A stretch of DNA of 64,000 bases from Niallia sp. FSL W8-0635. GTDB taxonomy: Bacteria; Bacillota; Bacilli; Bacillales; Cytobacillaceae. A program made the translations under genes and the position numbers. Positions 56,487 through 64,000 of the stretch are shown piece by piece. Under the pieces are notes generated by a model. It ran no database searches, was not told the DNA's origin, and worked only from the letters and a program-made list of their open reading frames with translations. Position 1 is the first letter of the stretch; every line of letters begins with the position of its first letter. Where the stretch lies: assembly GCF_038007965.1 (NCBI RefSeq), contig NZ_JBBOYD010000001.1:2706501-2770500 (forward strand), given 5' to 3'.

Positions 56487-57365
56487 ATGTTTAAAGGTAT
56501 TAAAATTAAAAATGTCTTATTTATTCTATTAGGATCTGCCATTTTTTCCTTTGGAATTGTTCATTTTAATATGCAAAATAATCTAGCTGAAGGTGGTTTC
56601 ACCGGTATAACCCTTCTATTATACGCATTATGGAATTGGGATCCTTCCATTACCAACCTACTACTTAATATTCCCTTATTTCTGATCGGGTGGAAGCTAT
56701 TAGGGAAGAATGTGTTTATTTATACCATAATTGGAACCGTAGCTGTTTCTATTTTTCTGTGGTTTTTCCAGCTTCCAAGAATCCAGTTAGATATACCGCT
56801 CACTGAAGATTTAACATTAGCTGCATTGTTTGCAGGAACATTTATAGGTGTAGGATTAGGAATAATCTTTCGTTATGGTGGTACAACAGGTGGAGTAGAT
56901 ATTATCGCTAGATTAGGCTTTAAATATTATGGCTGGAGCATGGGAAAAACAATGTTCGTGTTCGACTTCTGTGTCATTGCCCTTTCCCTTTTGACCTATT
57001 TATCATACAGAGAAGCGATGTATACATTAGTAGCCGTTTTTGTTGGGACAAGGGTTATTGATTTTCTTCAAGAAGGGGCATATGCTGCAAGAGGAGCAAT
57101 GATTATTTCTGACTTAAATACAGAAATCGCCAATAAAATTATGAGTGAGATGGACCGTGGTGTGACCGTATTAAAAGGACATGGGTCTTTTACAAAGCAA
57201 GATCGAGAAGTACTATATTGTGTCGTAGCGAAAACAGAAATTGTTCGCTTAAAAAGTATCATCACAAGCATCGATCCACACGCATTTGTTTCCGTTAGTG
57301 TCGTTCATGACGTAATGGGAGAAGGCTTTACTTTGGATGAATATAAACAGCCTCTCGAGAAATAA
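56487..57365 (+). CDS. ypjC: YitT family membrane protein (YpjC-like)
   Basis: A 292-residue membrane protein with five predicted N-terminal helices (UPF0750/YitT) and a C-terminal cytoplasmic DUF2179 domain (about 215-285: ISDLNTEIANKIMSEMDRGV, GHGSFTKQDREVLYCVV). The glycine-rich FRYGGTTGGVDIIAR segment is the family signature. Function unknown; some paralogues are tied to sporulation or secretion. It runs opposite to its neighbours as a single-gene unit ending at a bidirectional terminator. The ypjC name is by position. Confidence 0.85.
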   Translation: MFKGIKIKNVLFILLGSAIFSFGIVHFNMQNNLAEGGFTGITLLLYALWNWDPSITNLLLNIPLFLIGWKLLGKNVFIYTIIGTVAVSIFLWFFQLPRIQLDIPLTEDLTLAALFAGTFIGVGLGIIFRYGGTTGGVDIIARLGFKYYGWSMGKTMFVFDFCVIALSLLTYLSYREAMYTLVAVFVGTRVIDFLQEGAYAARGAMIISDLNTEIANKIMSEMDRGVTVLKGHGSFTKQDREVLYCVVAKTEIVRLKSIITSIDPHAFVSVSVVHDVMGEGFTLDEYKQPLEK

Positions 57366-57370
57366 ACCCT

Positions 57371-57435
57371 AAAAAAATGTATTTCCTCTTTCGCATTTCT
57401 TTTCTAAGATTATGCAATAGGAAATACATTTTTTT
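57371..57435. terminator. Bidirectional terminator between the YitT and MFS genes
   Basis: AAAAAAATGTATTTCCT / AGGAAATACATTTTTTT, a 17-bp perfect inverted repeat with a 31-base loop and U-runs in both directions. Confidence 0.88.
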
Positions 57436-57491
57436 AAATAGAGCTTATACGTTAAAACATGAATCAGTTATTATCAGCTTTAAAATAAGGC

Positions 57492-58718
57492 TTACTTTAA
57501 AGTAGAATGAATTTCACTAACTCGTTTATCACTTGGTAGCAAATAGGTTAATATTCCAAGTAAAGGCAGCATGCTACAAATAATCATGATTACCTGTAAA
57601 CTAAATGCATCTCCTATAACACCAAAGATTACTCCACCAAGTGCCCCCATTCCAAATGCCAACCCTACAATTAAACCAGACACAAGACCAATCATTCCCG
57701 GAAGAAGCTCTTGAGCATAAACAACAGTCACACTAAAGCTGGACTGTAAAATAAATCCGATAATAAATAACAAAGGTCCAATTAGCCAAAATGGCATATG
57801 AGGTAGAAGTAAAGCGAATGGTGCAGAACCAACTAAAGAGAATAAAAGAATAGTTCTTTTCCCAAAACGATCAGCCAATGGCCCCCCAAGAAAAGTTCCT
57901 ATTACACCAGCAAGTAAAAATACAAATACAAATATTTGGGCATTTTCAATACTTAGACCAAATTTATCAATTAAATAAAAATGGAGAAAATTACTGATCC
58001 CTGCCCCATACCAGGAGCGAGCAAATACTAGAAAAATTAATAAACATATCGCAACAATGATTTCTTTATTCACTACAAATTCGCGCTTAGCTTGTTGTTT
58101 CTTTTGTGGATTTCTACTATAAAGCTCTTTCTTATACCAAGTCGAAACTTGAAACAAAACGATCATGCCTAGAGTCGCTAAAATGGTAAACCAAATTGTT
58201 CCGAATTGCCCTGTACGTACAAAGATAAAAGCTGTAAATACTGGAGCTAAAGACTGCCCCGCATTACCACCTACTTGATAAATGGATTGTGCAAGCCCTC
58301 TTTTCGGTCCAGCTGCCATATAAGAAACACGTGAACCTTCTGGATGAAAAATCGCTGAGCCAAATCCGATAAATAAAACTGATAATAAGACCAGATAAAA
58401 ATTAGGTGCAAGCGACAGGCCAAGCATCCCGATTAAGCTTGAAAACATCGCAATCGGCAATAAATAAGGTGCAGGCTTTTTATCTGCAAGCACACCAAAT
58501 ACCGGCTGTAAAATAGATGAAGTAATATTCAGCGTAAAGGCAATCCATCCGATTTGAGTATAATTTAATTCCATCGACTTTTGGATAACCGGAAATAAAG
58601 CAGGTACAACAGATTGCATACAATCATTTAAGAAATGCCCCAAGCTTATCGCAAATAAGATCCGATAAACCGTCAACTCCTGTTGCTTTTTTCCTTGTGC
58701 ATATTCAGCTGTTTGCAA
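57492..58718 (-). CDS. MFS exporter of the Fsr (fosmidomycin resistance) type
   Basis: A 408-residue major facilitator with 12 predicted helices. Fsr-type signatures are GHFLNDCMQSVVPALFPV, GFGSAIFHPEGSRVSYMAAG and YQVGGNAGQSLAP. Relatives export fosmidomycin or other small molecules; the natural substrate is unknown. The start is TTG, after AAGAAGGG. A long leader with a 9-bp inverted repeat and a purine-rich segment precedes it. It stands alone between convergent ypjC and yugP. Confidence 0.88.
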   Translation of the reverse strand: MQTAEYAQGKKQQELTVYRILFAISLGHFLNDCMQSVVPALFPVIQKSMELNYTQIGWIAFTLNITSSILQPVFGVLADKKPAPYLLPIAMFSSLIGMLGLSLAPNFYLVLLSVLFIGFGSAIFHPEGSRVSYMAAGPKRGLAQSIYQVGGNAGQSLAPVFTAFIFVRTGQFGTIWFTILATLGMIVLFQVSTWYKKELYSRNPQKKQQAKREFVVNKEIIVAICLLIFLVFARSWYGAGISNFLHFYLIDKFGLSIENAQIFVFVFLLAGVIGTFLGGPLADRFGKRTILLFSLVGSAPFALLLPHMPFWLIGPLLFIIGFILQSSFSVTVVYAQELLPGMIGLVSGLIVGLAFGMGALGGVIFGVIGDAFSLQVIMIICSMLPLLGILTYLLPSDKRVSEIHSTLK

Positions 58719-58813
58719 ATAAACCCTTCTTTCTAAAAGTTATTCAATTCTCCCCCCCTCTAAGACGTCAAGTAAACTCTCGACTCTTCCTTGGAAGAAT
58801 TTCAGAATGGTAA

Positions 58814-58860
58814 GCTCCATTGTCTTAAAGGGCCTTCGTTCCACTAACCTTCAATGGAGC
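58814..58860 (-). promoter_or_regulatory. Inverted repeat in the leader of the Fsr-type exporter gene
   Basis: GCTCCATTG and CAATGGAGC, perfect 9-bp arms around 29 bases, about 95-140 bases upstream of the exporter start. A second small palindrome, CTTCCTTGGAAG, lies nearer the gene. They could form a leader RNA structure or an operator; no known riboswitch was recognised. The rest of 58719-59028 is featureless apart from the yugP terminator. Confidence 0.4.
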
Positions 58861-58984
58861 GTATGAGTTTAAACACCAATAACGGAAGTTTTCCTTTATG
58901 TAAATGGCATTGTCTATTATACACCTAAGTTTGTTTCGATTCTATATTTTTAGAAAAATCAAAATATAAAATAATTCAATAAAA

Positions 58985-59019
58985 AACGATGCAAAAGGAT
59001 AATCCCTTTTCACATCGTT
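58985..59019 (-). terminator. Terminator of yugP
   Basis: AACGATG-AAAAGG / CCCTTTT-CATCGTT stem with small bulges, followed leftwards by TTTTTT. Confidence 0.85.
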
Positions 59020-59028
59020 CTATTATAT

Positions 59029-59703
59029 CTATTCGTCTCTTGACATACCTGTATAGATTAAAATTAAACGAACTAATTCGAGAACCGCCACTGCTGCTGC
59101 AGCCACATAGGTAAGAGCTGCTGCATCCAAAACTTTCTTCGTTTCTCTCTCTTCCTCGTTTCTAATAATCCCTAATGAAACTACCTGATCCATTGCACGG
59201 TTAGATGCATTAAATTCTACTGGAAGTGTAACAAACTGGAACAATACACCGGCAGCCATTAAAATGATACCTAATAAAAGCAATCCTGAAAGTTGTGTAA
59301 ACATCCCAATCAGAATAAAAATCCAAGATGCGTTACTTCCAAAGCTAGCAACAGGTACTAATGCAGATCTAAAACGTAAGAATGAATATTCCTCTTGATC
59401 TTGCATCGCATGACCTACTTCGTGTGCTGCAATAGCTGCTGCAGCAACGGAATGACCATGATAATTATCAGTAGATAAGCGAACAACCTTAGAGCGGGGA
59501 TCATAATGGTCAGATAATACCCCTCTCGTTTCTTCGACAGATACATCATACAGCCCATTAGAATCTAATATTCTTCTCGCTACCTCTCTACCGGACATTT
59601 GTGAGGAAGAAGCTACCTTTGAATATTTTTTATATGCGCTTTTCACCTTCATTTGTGCCCAAATAGGTATGAGAATTATTAGTATAAAATATATAAAAAT
59701 CAT
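59029..59703 (-). CDS. yugP: Neutral zinc metallopeptidase YugP
   Basis: A 224-residue membrane-bound metallopeptidase. The zinc motif HEVGH is in AIAAHEVGHAMQDQ, followed by VEFNASNRAMDQV with the third ligand region. Hydrophobic segments lie at the N-terminus, in the middle (two) and at the C-terminus. Substrate unknown. GGGGGAA precedes the ATG. ypjB lies 60 bases upstream on the same strand; B. subtilis has yugP elsewhere, so this placement differs. Confidence 0.88.
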   Translation of the reverse strand: MIFIYFILIILIPIWAQMKVKSAYKKYSKVASSSQMSGREVARRILDSNGLYDVSVEETRGVLSDHYDPRSKVVRLSTDNYHGHSVAAAAIAAHEVGHAMQDQEEYSFLRFRSALVPVASFGSNASWIFILIGMFTQLSGLLLLGIILMAAGVLFQFVTLPVEFNASNRAMDQVVSLGIIRNEEERETKKVLDAAALTYVAAAAVAVLELVRLILIYTGMSRDE

Positions 59704-59763
59704 GTTTTTCCCCCTATTTCATCTTGTAGTATATTTTTATTGTAAGCAGGAAAAACACCAAAG

Positions 59764-60576
59764 TCAAATATTATCCCTTTTTTGTCTCGCCTGCCTTTTC
59801 TCCGCTTTATCACCAAGGTATTTACGCCAACCTACATACGATAAAGTAAGGATAATGATACTTCCTGTTGAAATGATCACCCACCATAAGGAAGGATCTG
59901 CTTCATCTTCATATAATTGATTAAATACATCTTGTAACTCTGCTTCTAATTGCGTTACTTCTTCTTGATCCCCTTTTTGGTTAAAAACCTGCAAACGATA
60001 CGTGTTCATAAATTCAACAAGGGAATTCAGTTCTTGAAATTGTGTTGTTGATACATCAAGCTTGAGACTGGGATAAATAATTTGATATAACGATAAAAAA
60101 GAATCTAGCTTCTCATTAAATCTTTCTTTATCCTCCGAAATAATTGCATCCTTCATTTCTCGATACGTAGTCATAACAGGCTCTTCCATCTGTGTCCACA
60201 ACGGTTGTTCCCCTGACGAAACCGCATCAACCGCCAATCGAAATTTCGTAACAGAATTTATTCGTTCGTCATTATTTATCGATGAATTAGTTATTGCTTC
60301 TACTGCTTCATCATGTGTACCAGTTAAAATTCTCCGTTCATCAACTGTAAAAGGATTTCCATTTACCGTTACGGAAGTAAACTGATTCGAAAAATAATCG
60401 AGAATTTTTTTAGCATCCTCATACCGTTCTGAACGTACAAGCTGCAATACTTCATCTGAAAGTGTATCTAGTTCATCTAATTCTTTAGCAGGCGATTTTT
60501 GGTCTGCATATACAGAAAAAGAGATAGGCAAAAGTAAAATCAATATCATTAACAACATAACCAATTTAGCCCTCAT
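59764..60576 (-). CDS. ypjB: Sporulation protein YpjB
   Basis: A 270-residue exported protein with a signal peptide (AKLVMLLMILILLLPISFSVYA, cut near VYADQ), a helical extracellular region and a C-terminal membrane helix (about 238-255) before a basic tail. This matches YpjB, a SigE-dependent sporulation protein of unknown role. GAGGAGGG precedes the ATG. It lies 94 bases after ypjA in the same direction. Confidence 0.85.
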   Translation of the reverse strand: MRAKLVMLLMILILLLPISFSVYADQKSPAKELDELDTLSDEVLQLVRSERYEDAKKILDYFSNQFTSVTVNGNPFTVDERRILTGTHDEAVEAITNSSINNDERINSVTKFRLAVDAVSSGEQPLWTQMEEPVMTTYREMKDAIISEDKERFNEKLDSFLSLYQIIYPSLKLDVSTTQFQELNSLVEFMNTYRLQVFNQKGDQEEVTQLEAELQDVFNQLYEDEADPSLWWVIISTGSIIILTLSYVGWRKYLGDKAEKRQARQKRDNI

Positions 60577-60670
60577 TCTTGTCCCTCCTCTATCTACTAT
60601 TAAAAATGTATGATGAGTTGGACAAGGTTAGACTATAAAAATAGGAATTCTAGTGAATCTTCCATAGTAA

Positions 60671-61243
60671 TTAATTGCTTTTTTTATAGGCATAGTATGC
60701 AATGAATAGACTTAAAATACTTAGCCAAAAAGTAAAGTAACCGATATTTTCCATATATTGGTCTAACATACTATATCTAGGCATCATTTTAAACACATAG
60801 TCAATAACATCATTATGTAAAGTCCAAATAGCTACAAGCAGGATATGAATCCATTTAAAACGATAAAAAGGAATGTATAACAACCCTTGAATCGCCATAG
60901 CCCCATGTGAAAAAATGAGCATCCAAGAGTCTATCCCAATTGTTCCTGTTTCAAAATAAACAAGAAAATTCATAACTACTGCCCATATTCCATATTTAAA
61001 TAATGTTACAAGTGCTAGTGCTTCCATTAATGGCCAATTCTTCTTCCATAAGAAAGCAATTAACACAAACACAAAAAAAAGGCTTGCTGTTGGACTATCA
61101 GGTACAAAGATCAGAAATTTCGTCGGTGTCTCTGCTAATTGAAACCTGTACCAATAATACCCATAAGCAGTTCCAAATATATTAATAAGGAGCAAAAGTC
61201 CTAAAAACGAGCGATTGCTTAATATCATATAAACACTTCTCAC
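60671..61243 (-). CDS. ypjA: DUF1405 membrane protein YpjA
   Basis: A 190-residue membrane protein with about six helices: LLLINIFGTAYGYYWYRFQL at the N-terminus, then FVFVLIAFLWKK, and conserved SHGAMAIQGLLYIPF and WTLHNDVIDYV with histidines within or near helices. Function unknown. The start is GTG after GGGGAAAATGAT. In B. subtilis qcrC precedes ypjA; here ypiB does, after a terminator, and no qcr genes are present. Confidence 0.87.
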   Translation of the reverse strand: MRSVYMILSNRSFLGLLLLINIFGTAYGYYWYRFQLAETPTKFLIFVPDSPTASLFFVFVLIAFLWKKNWPLMEALALVTLFKYGIWAVVMNFLVYFETGTIGIDSWMLIFSHGAMAIQGLLYIPFYRFKWIHILLVAIWTLHNDVIDYVFKMMPRYSMLDQYMENIGYFTFWLSILSLFIAYYAYKKSN

Positions 61244-61341
61244 ATCATTTTCCCCTTTTCTATACTTATTGTCCTATTTTATCATAGTTTATCAGGTATA
61301 GGTAAATCTCTATAAACATAAGTATTTCTACAAAAATAAAT

Positions 61342-61367
61342 CCCGTAAAGTTTTAAGGCTTTACGGG
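61342..61367 (-). terminator. Terminator of ypiB
   Basis: Perfect 9-bp stem CCCGTAAAG / CTTTACGGG with an eight-base loop, followed leftwards by ATTTATTTTTG. Confidence 0.88.
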
Positions 61368-61378
61368 AAAACAAAGTA

Positions 61379-61924
61379 TTATTTATTTTGGAAGTACTTT
61401 AATTGATTTGTCAAAGTATTAAACATGGCTTTATCTCCATTATCTAATGCTTCATCAATTAAGTGGAGAAGTTTTTCTTTTTGAAATTTCTCTATACTAC
61501 TTACTAAAAATTGTTCCGCAATCATTTTATCTTTTTCGGTTATTTGTAGCTTTTTCGGCATAAATGGATTTTCTACTAGTACAGCTGCATATTGATGAAC
61601 TTGATTAGAAGCATAAAAATTCAGTTGAATGTAAATATCTTCATCTCTATTAAGTCGAATATCATGAAAAGACTTTTCTGCATCTGTAGTCATCACATTT
61701 TCTTTATAAAATCTAAAAGGTACTTCATCAACACAATGCGTGGACATTATTAACCCTCTTGGGCATTTTTCTGCGTTTTCAACAAAATGGACTTTTTCCA
61801 TCAATTGATCATGACTCATTAAATAATTTAAAATCCAAACACATTCCCGTCTCTTCAATTGATAGTGATTCAAAAACCAACGAATGAAGTCTTTTTTTTC
61901 GTTGACAGATACAGGGGTTTTCAT
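61379..61924 (-). CDS. ypiB: UPF0302 protein YpiB (ReoY)
   Basis: A 181-residue cytoplasmic protein of the YpiB/UPF0302 family, with [20 protein letters not shown], the [12 protein letters not shown] segment, [20 protein letters not shown] and a C-terminal helical part ([20 protein letters not shown]). The Listeria homologue ReoY is needed for ClpCP-dependent degradation of MurA, which tunes peptidoglycan precursor synthesis. GAGGAGGG precedes the ATG. The TPR gene ypiA lies just upstream and probably acts in the same pathway. Confidence 0.9.
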   Translation of the reverse strand: MKTPVSVNEKKDFIRWFLNHYQLKRRECVWILNYLMSHDQLMEKVHFVENAEKCPRGLIMSTHCVDEVPFRFYKENVMTTDAEKSFHDIRLNRDEDIYIQLNFYASNQVHQYAAVLVENPFMPKKLQITEKDKMIAEQFLVSSIEKFQKEKLLHLIDEALDNGDKAMFNTLTNQLKYFQNK

Positions 61925-62126
61925 TTTGTAATTCCCTCCTCTGCTTGCAACAAATTTTTATTATCCAACCTGTTTTACCTGCATCGCTCCTAAAGGAAAT
62001 GACAATTCTTAAAATGCTAATTAAGCCTTTAACTTTTTGTTTTGTTCTTTTCATAAAGCCTGTTGAATTCCATTGCGGGCAATAAGCTTTTTTAAACACC
62101 ATTTCAAAGTACTTTCATCCAACTCA

Positions 62127-63389
62127 TTACTCGTTATCTGTTAGGCGTTGCAAGATTTCAATATACTCTTCATTACTTGGGTCTGTTTGTAATAGCATAT
62201 TAAAAATTTCGGCAGCATCCCTTCTTTTTCCTTCTTCTAAAAGAAAATATCCATAATCATATAGAAAATCTGGAAGTTCTTTAAAGAAAGTATATGCTAA
62301 TTGATATTTGTTTAATGCCTCTGAATATTTTTCAATTCCATGAAATGCTTTAGCCGCATCCCAATTTAATTTAGGCTCTTCCATTTCTTGCTTATCCATC
62401 ATCTCAATTAACTCTAAGACATCTTCAAATCGATCTTGAGTTAAGAATAATTTATTTAATAAAAGTACCGCTTCTGTAAATTCAGGATCTATTGCTAGCG
62501 CTTCTCTAAAATGCTCCTCAGCCTTTTGTTCGTCTCCACGTTTTAAAGCTAATTTCCCACCGTATAGGTATAAATCTTTATTATATTCATCTTGTTTTAT
62601 TCCTTCTACAACAGTATTATACGCATCCTCAAGCATCTCTTCATGCTCATACGCTCGAGCCAAATACAAATAGAGGGAATGATAGGAAGAATCCAAAGCT
62701 TTTACCTCTTCAAATCGATTAATAGCAATCGTATATAAACCTGCCTGTGATGCCGTTAAAGCAAGATTAAAGAGTGTATTTATCTCTATTTTTTCCTCTA
62801 AAGCTTTTTCATAATAAGGAATAGCATCTTCGAAGGCACCACCCGCGCTTAAATTATCTGCGAGCCTTCCATTGATATTTACTCCTGCAATATTTTCCTC
62901 CATTGGCAATACCTTTTGATAGGATTTAATAGCATCTGCAATTTTGCCTTGTTCCGAATATAATTCCCCTAATGCAAAGTCAATAATAACTTCATCTGGC
63001 AGGATTTTTTTTGCTTCTCTTAATTTTTGTTCGCTAACCTCGTACAAACCGTCCATTTGGTATAGGTCAGCGAGTAGCAGCAATGATTGTGGGAAAGAAG
63101 GGTCTTTTGGATTGATTCGTTCTAAATAAGAAATTGCGATTTCCTCATTCCCTAATTCCATTTCCACTTCCGCAACAAGGACAAGTAATTCCCCTTCTTC
63201 CGGATATGCTTCCAATAATACTAAAAATAGATTTTTGGCTTCTTCCAAAAAACCTAGTTGAAATAGTTCCTCCCCTAGCACAAACCTTTCATCGTTATTT
63301 CCCGATTGCAAAATATCTTGATAATATTTTAACGCTTTCTCTTGTTGTCCTTCTTCTAATAAAGATATAATTTCATTAACTCTTTCCAT
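62127..63389 (-). CDS. ypiA: TPR-repeat protein YpiA
   Basis: A 420-residue all-helical protein made of about ten to twelve tetratricopeptide repeats across its full length (for example ADAIKSYQKVLPMEENIAGV, AEEHFREALAIDPEFTEAVL, RDAAEIFNMLLQTDPSNEEY). No catalytic or membrane element. By position it is YpiA, the partner gene of ypiB in Bacillus and Listeria; a scaffolding role in ClpC-dependent MurA control is an inference. GAGAGGAT precedes the ATG. It lies 24 bases after the edge gene and 202 bases before ypiB. Confidence 0.9.
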   Translation of the reverse strand: MERVNEIISLLEEGQQEKALKYYQDILQSGNNDERFVLGEELFQLGFLEEAKNLFLVLLEAYPEEGELLVLVAEVEMELGNEEIAISYLERINPKDPSFPQSLLLLADLYQMDGLYEVSEQKLREAKKILPDEVIIDFALGELYSEQGKIADAIKSYQKVLPMEENIAGVNINGRLADNLSAGGAFEDAIPYYEKALEEKIEINTLFNLALTASQAGLYTIAINRFEEVKALDSSYHSLYLYLARAYEHEEMLEDAYNTVVEGIKQDEYNKDLYLYGGKLALKRGDEQKAEEHFREALAIDPEFTEAVLLLNKLFLTQDRFEDVLELIEMMDKQEMEEPKLNWDAAKAFHGIEKYSEALNKYQLAYTFFKELPDFLYDYGYFLLEEGKRRDAAEIFNMLLQTDPSNEEYIEILQRLTDNE

Positions 63390-63413
63390 ATAATAATCCT
63401 CTCTAATCCCCTT

Positions 63414-63989
63414 CTATATTGTAAGGAAGGAAGGTACTTTTACTTCTAGTAATTCACCATACCCAGGACGATAAAACACCTTATCCCCTGCTCGAATACA
63501 GTTTCCTTTGTGTATAGTCATTTGTATTCTATCATAATGATAAAGAAACAAATCGTTTTCTTCAATATTTATGATTGATTCGTGGAAAGCAAATAAATTA
63601 TACGTAACTTCTCCACCTTGATAAACATTTCCTTTAAATGGATAAACTCCCATTTTAACCAAATCAGGATAGGCTATAGGTGCTCCTTCCTGTAGTTCAT
63701 GGGGAATAGAGGGTATTTTAACATCTCTCATTAAACTTGACCACATTTTTTCCGCCATTTTCTTTTCTTGTTCATTTTGCGATAAAAAAATCGGTACTAA
63801 AGGAGCATTATATGGAAAAAGAGCCTCTTTAATCCAGCCCCAAGCTATTTTATATAACGCTTTCACATCTTCGACTTCGATAAATAAAGCTGGGACTTTT
63901 TCTCTTTTGCACATTCGAACAAAACTGGGGGTTAATAATTTCAATGGTATTTTTACAGCTGTCACATAATCAATAGCACAATTTAACAA
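63414..63989 (-). CDS. Unrecognised 191-residue protein at the window edge
   Basis: I do not recognise this protein. It looks soluble, with no signal peptide, and contains a proline-rich centre (PSIPHELQEGAPIAYPDLVK) and a beta-rich C-terminus (GGEVTYNLFAFHE, GDKVFYRPGYGELLEVKVP). The likely start is TTG at 63989 after AGGAG, spacing four; the frame stays open to the edge, so the gene may be longer. It lies 24 bases upstream of ypiA in the same direction and so may belong to that operon. In B. subtilis the aro genes lie upstream of ypiA. Confidence 0.55.
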   Translation of the reverse strand: MLNCAIDYVTAVKIPLKLLTPSFVRMCKREKVPALFIEVEDVKALYKIAWGWIKEALFPYNAPLVPIFLSQNEQEKKMAEKMWSSLMRDVKIPSIPHELQEGAPIAYPDLVKMGVYPFKGNVYQGGEVTYNLFAFHESIINIEENDLFLYHYDRIQMTIHKGNCIRAGDKVFYRPGYGELLEVKVPSFLTI

Positions 63990-64000
63990 TTGACTCCTGT

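Noticed and set aside
61809..62102. A 97-codon minus-strand frame overlapping ypiB
   Set aside because: It overlaps the well-supported ypiB in another frame, lacks a ribosome site and has an implausible composition.

Overview
The window is a chromosomal segment from a low-G+C, endospore-forming member of the Bacillaceae. Gene order follows the Bacillus subtilis ypiA-ypjA-dapB-mgsA-bsh-cca-birA-pan-dinG-aspB-asnS-dnaD-nth-ponA-recU-ypp-yprAB-ypsA-gpsB-rnpB-ypsC-ypvA-ypwA-ypbR-ypcP-ypeP-cspD block, read here from right to left. Spore genes (sspL, cotD, ypjB, ypeP/ypeQ neighbourhood), TTG/GTG starts with strong Shine-Dalgarno sites, and AT-rich spacers fit this. I see no prophage, CRISPR array, rRNA or tRNA. 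The species cannot be fixed from the sequence; Bacillus, Niallia or Cytobacillus-like is an inference.

Layout from the left. 1-9.3 kb: topB, an ArAE-type exporter coupled to a small lipoyl-like protein, cspD, two RNase H-fold genes, an EamA transporter, yuiD and sspL. 9.3-12 kb: an accessory island holding degenerate repeats, an ECF sigma factor gene translationally coupled to a membrane-anchored SpoIIP-domain protein, a long hairpin and a MITE-like element. 12-31 kb: ypcP, a sulfurtransferase, a 1192-residue tandem dynamin, a Fur-box-controlled 31-residue membrane microprotein, a CheX-like protein, ypwA, ypvA, ypsC, RNase P RNA, gpsB, ypsA, cotD and the mitomycin-repair pair mrfB-mrfA. 31-41.5 kb: a hydrolase, an intact MITE-like element with target duplication, hsp20, ypp genes, recU-ponA, ypoC-nth and dnaD. 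41.5-57 kb: asnS, aspB, ypmB, dinG, panBCD and the dapB-mgsA-bshB1-bshA-cca-birA operon. 57-64 kb: a YitT protein, an Fsr-like exporter, yugP, ypjB, ypjA, ypiB (reoY), ypiA and an unrecognised gene at the edge.

Functionally most of the window is housekeeping: DNA repair and replication (topB, recU, nth, dnaD, dinG, ypvA, mrfAB, ypcP), cell wall growth and its control (ponA, gpsB, ypiA/ypiB), pantothenate, biotin, lysine and bacillithiol/methylglyoxal metabolism. The most unusual items are (1) the ECF sigma factor whose apparent partner carries an extracellular SpoIIP peptidoglycan-hydrolase domain, preceded by a TGTAAC-N17-CGAA promoter; (2) the Fur-box microprotein transcript; (3) a MITE-like family with an intact copy, relics, and a terminator built from its ends; (4) absence of ypiF-qcrABC between ypiB and ypjA; and (5) an orphan run of small hairpins at about 6.2-6.36 kb.
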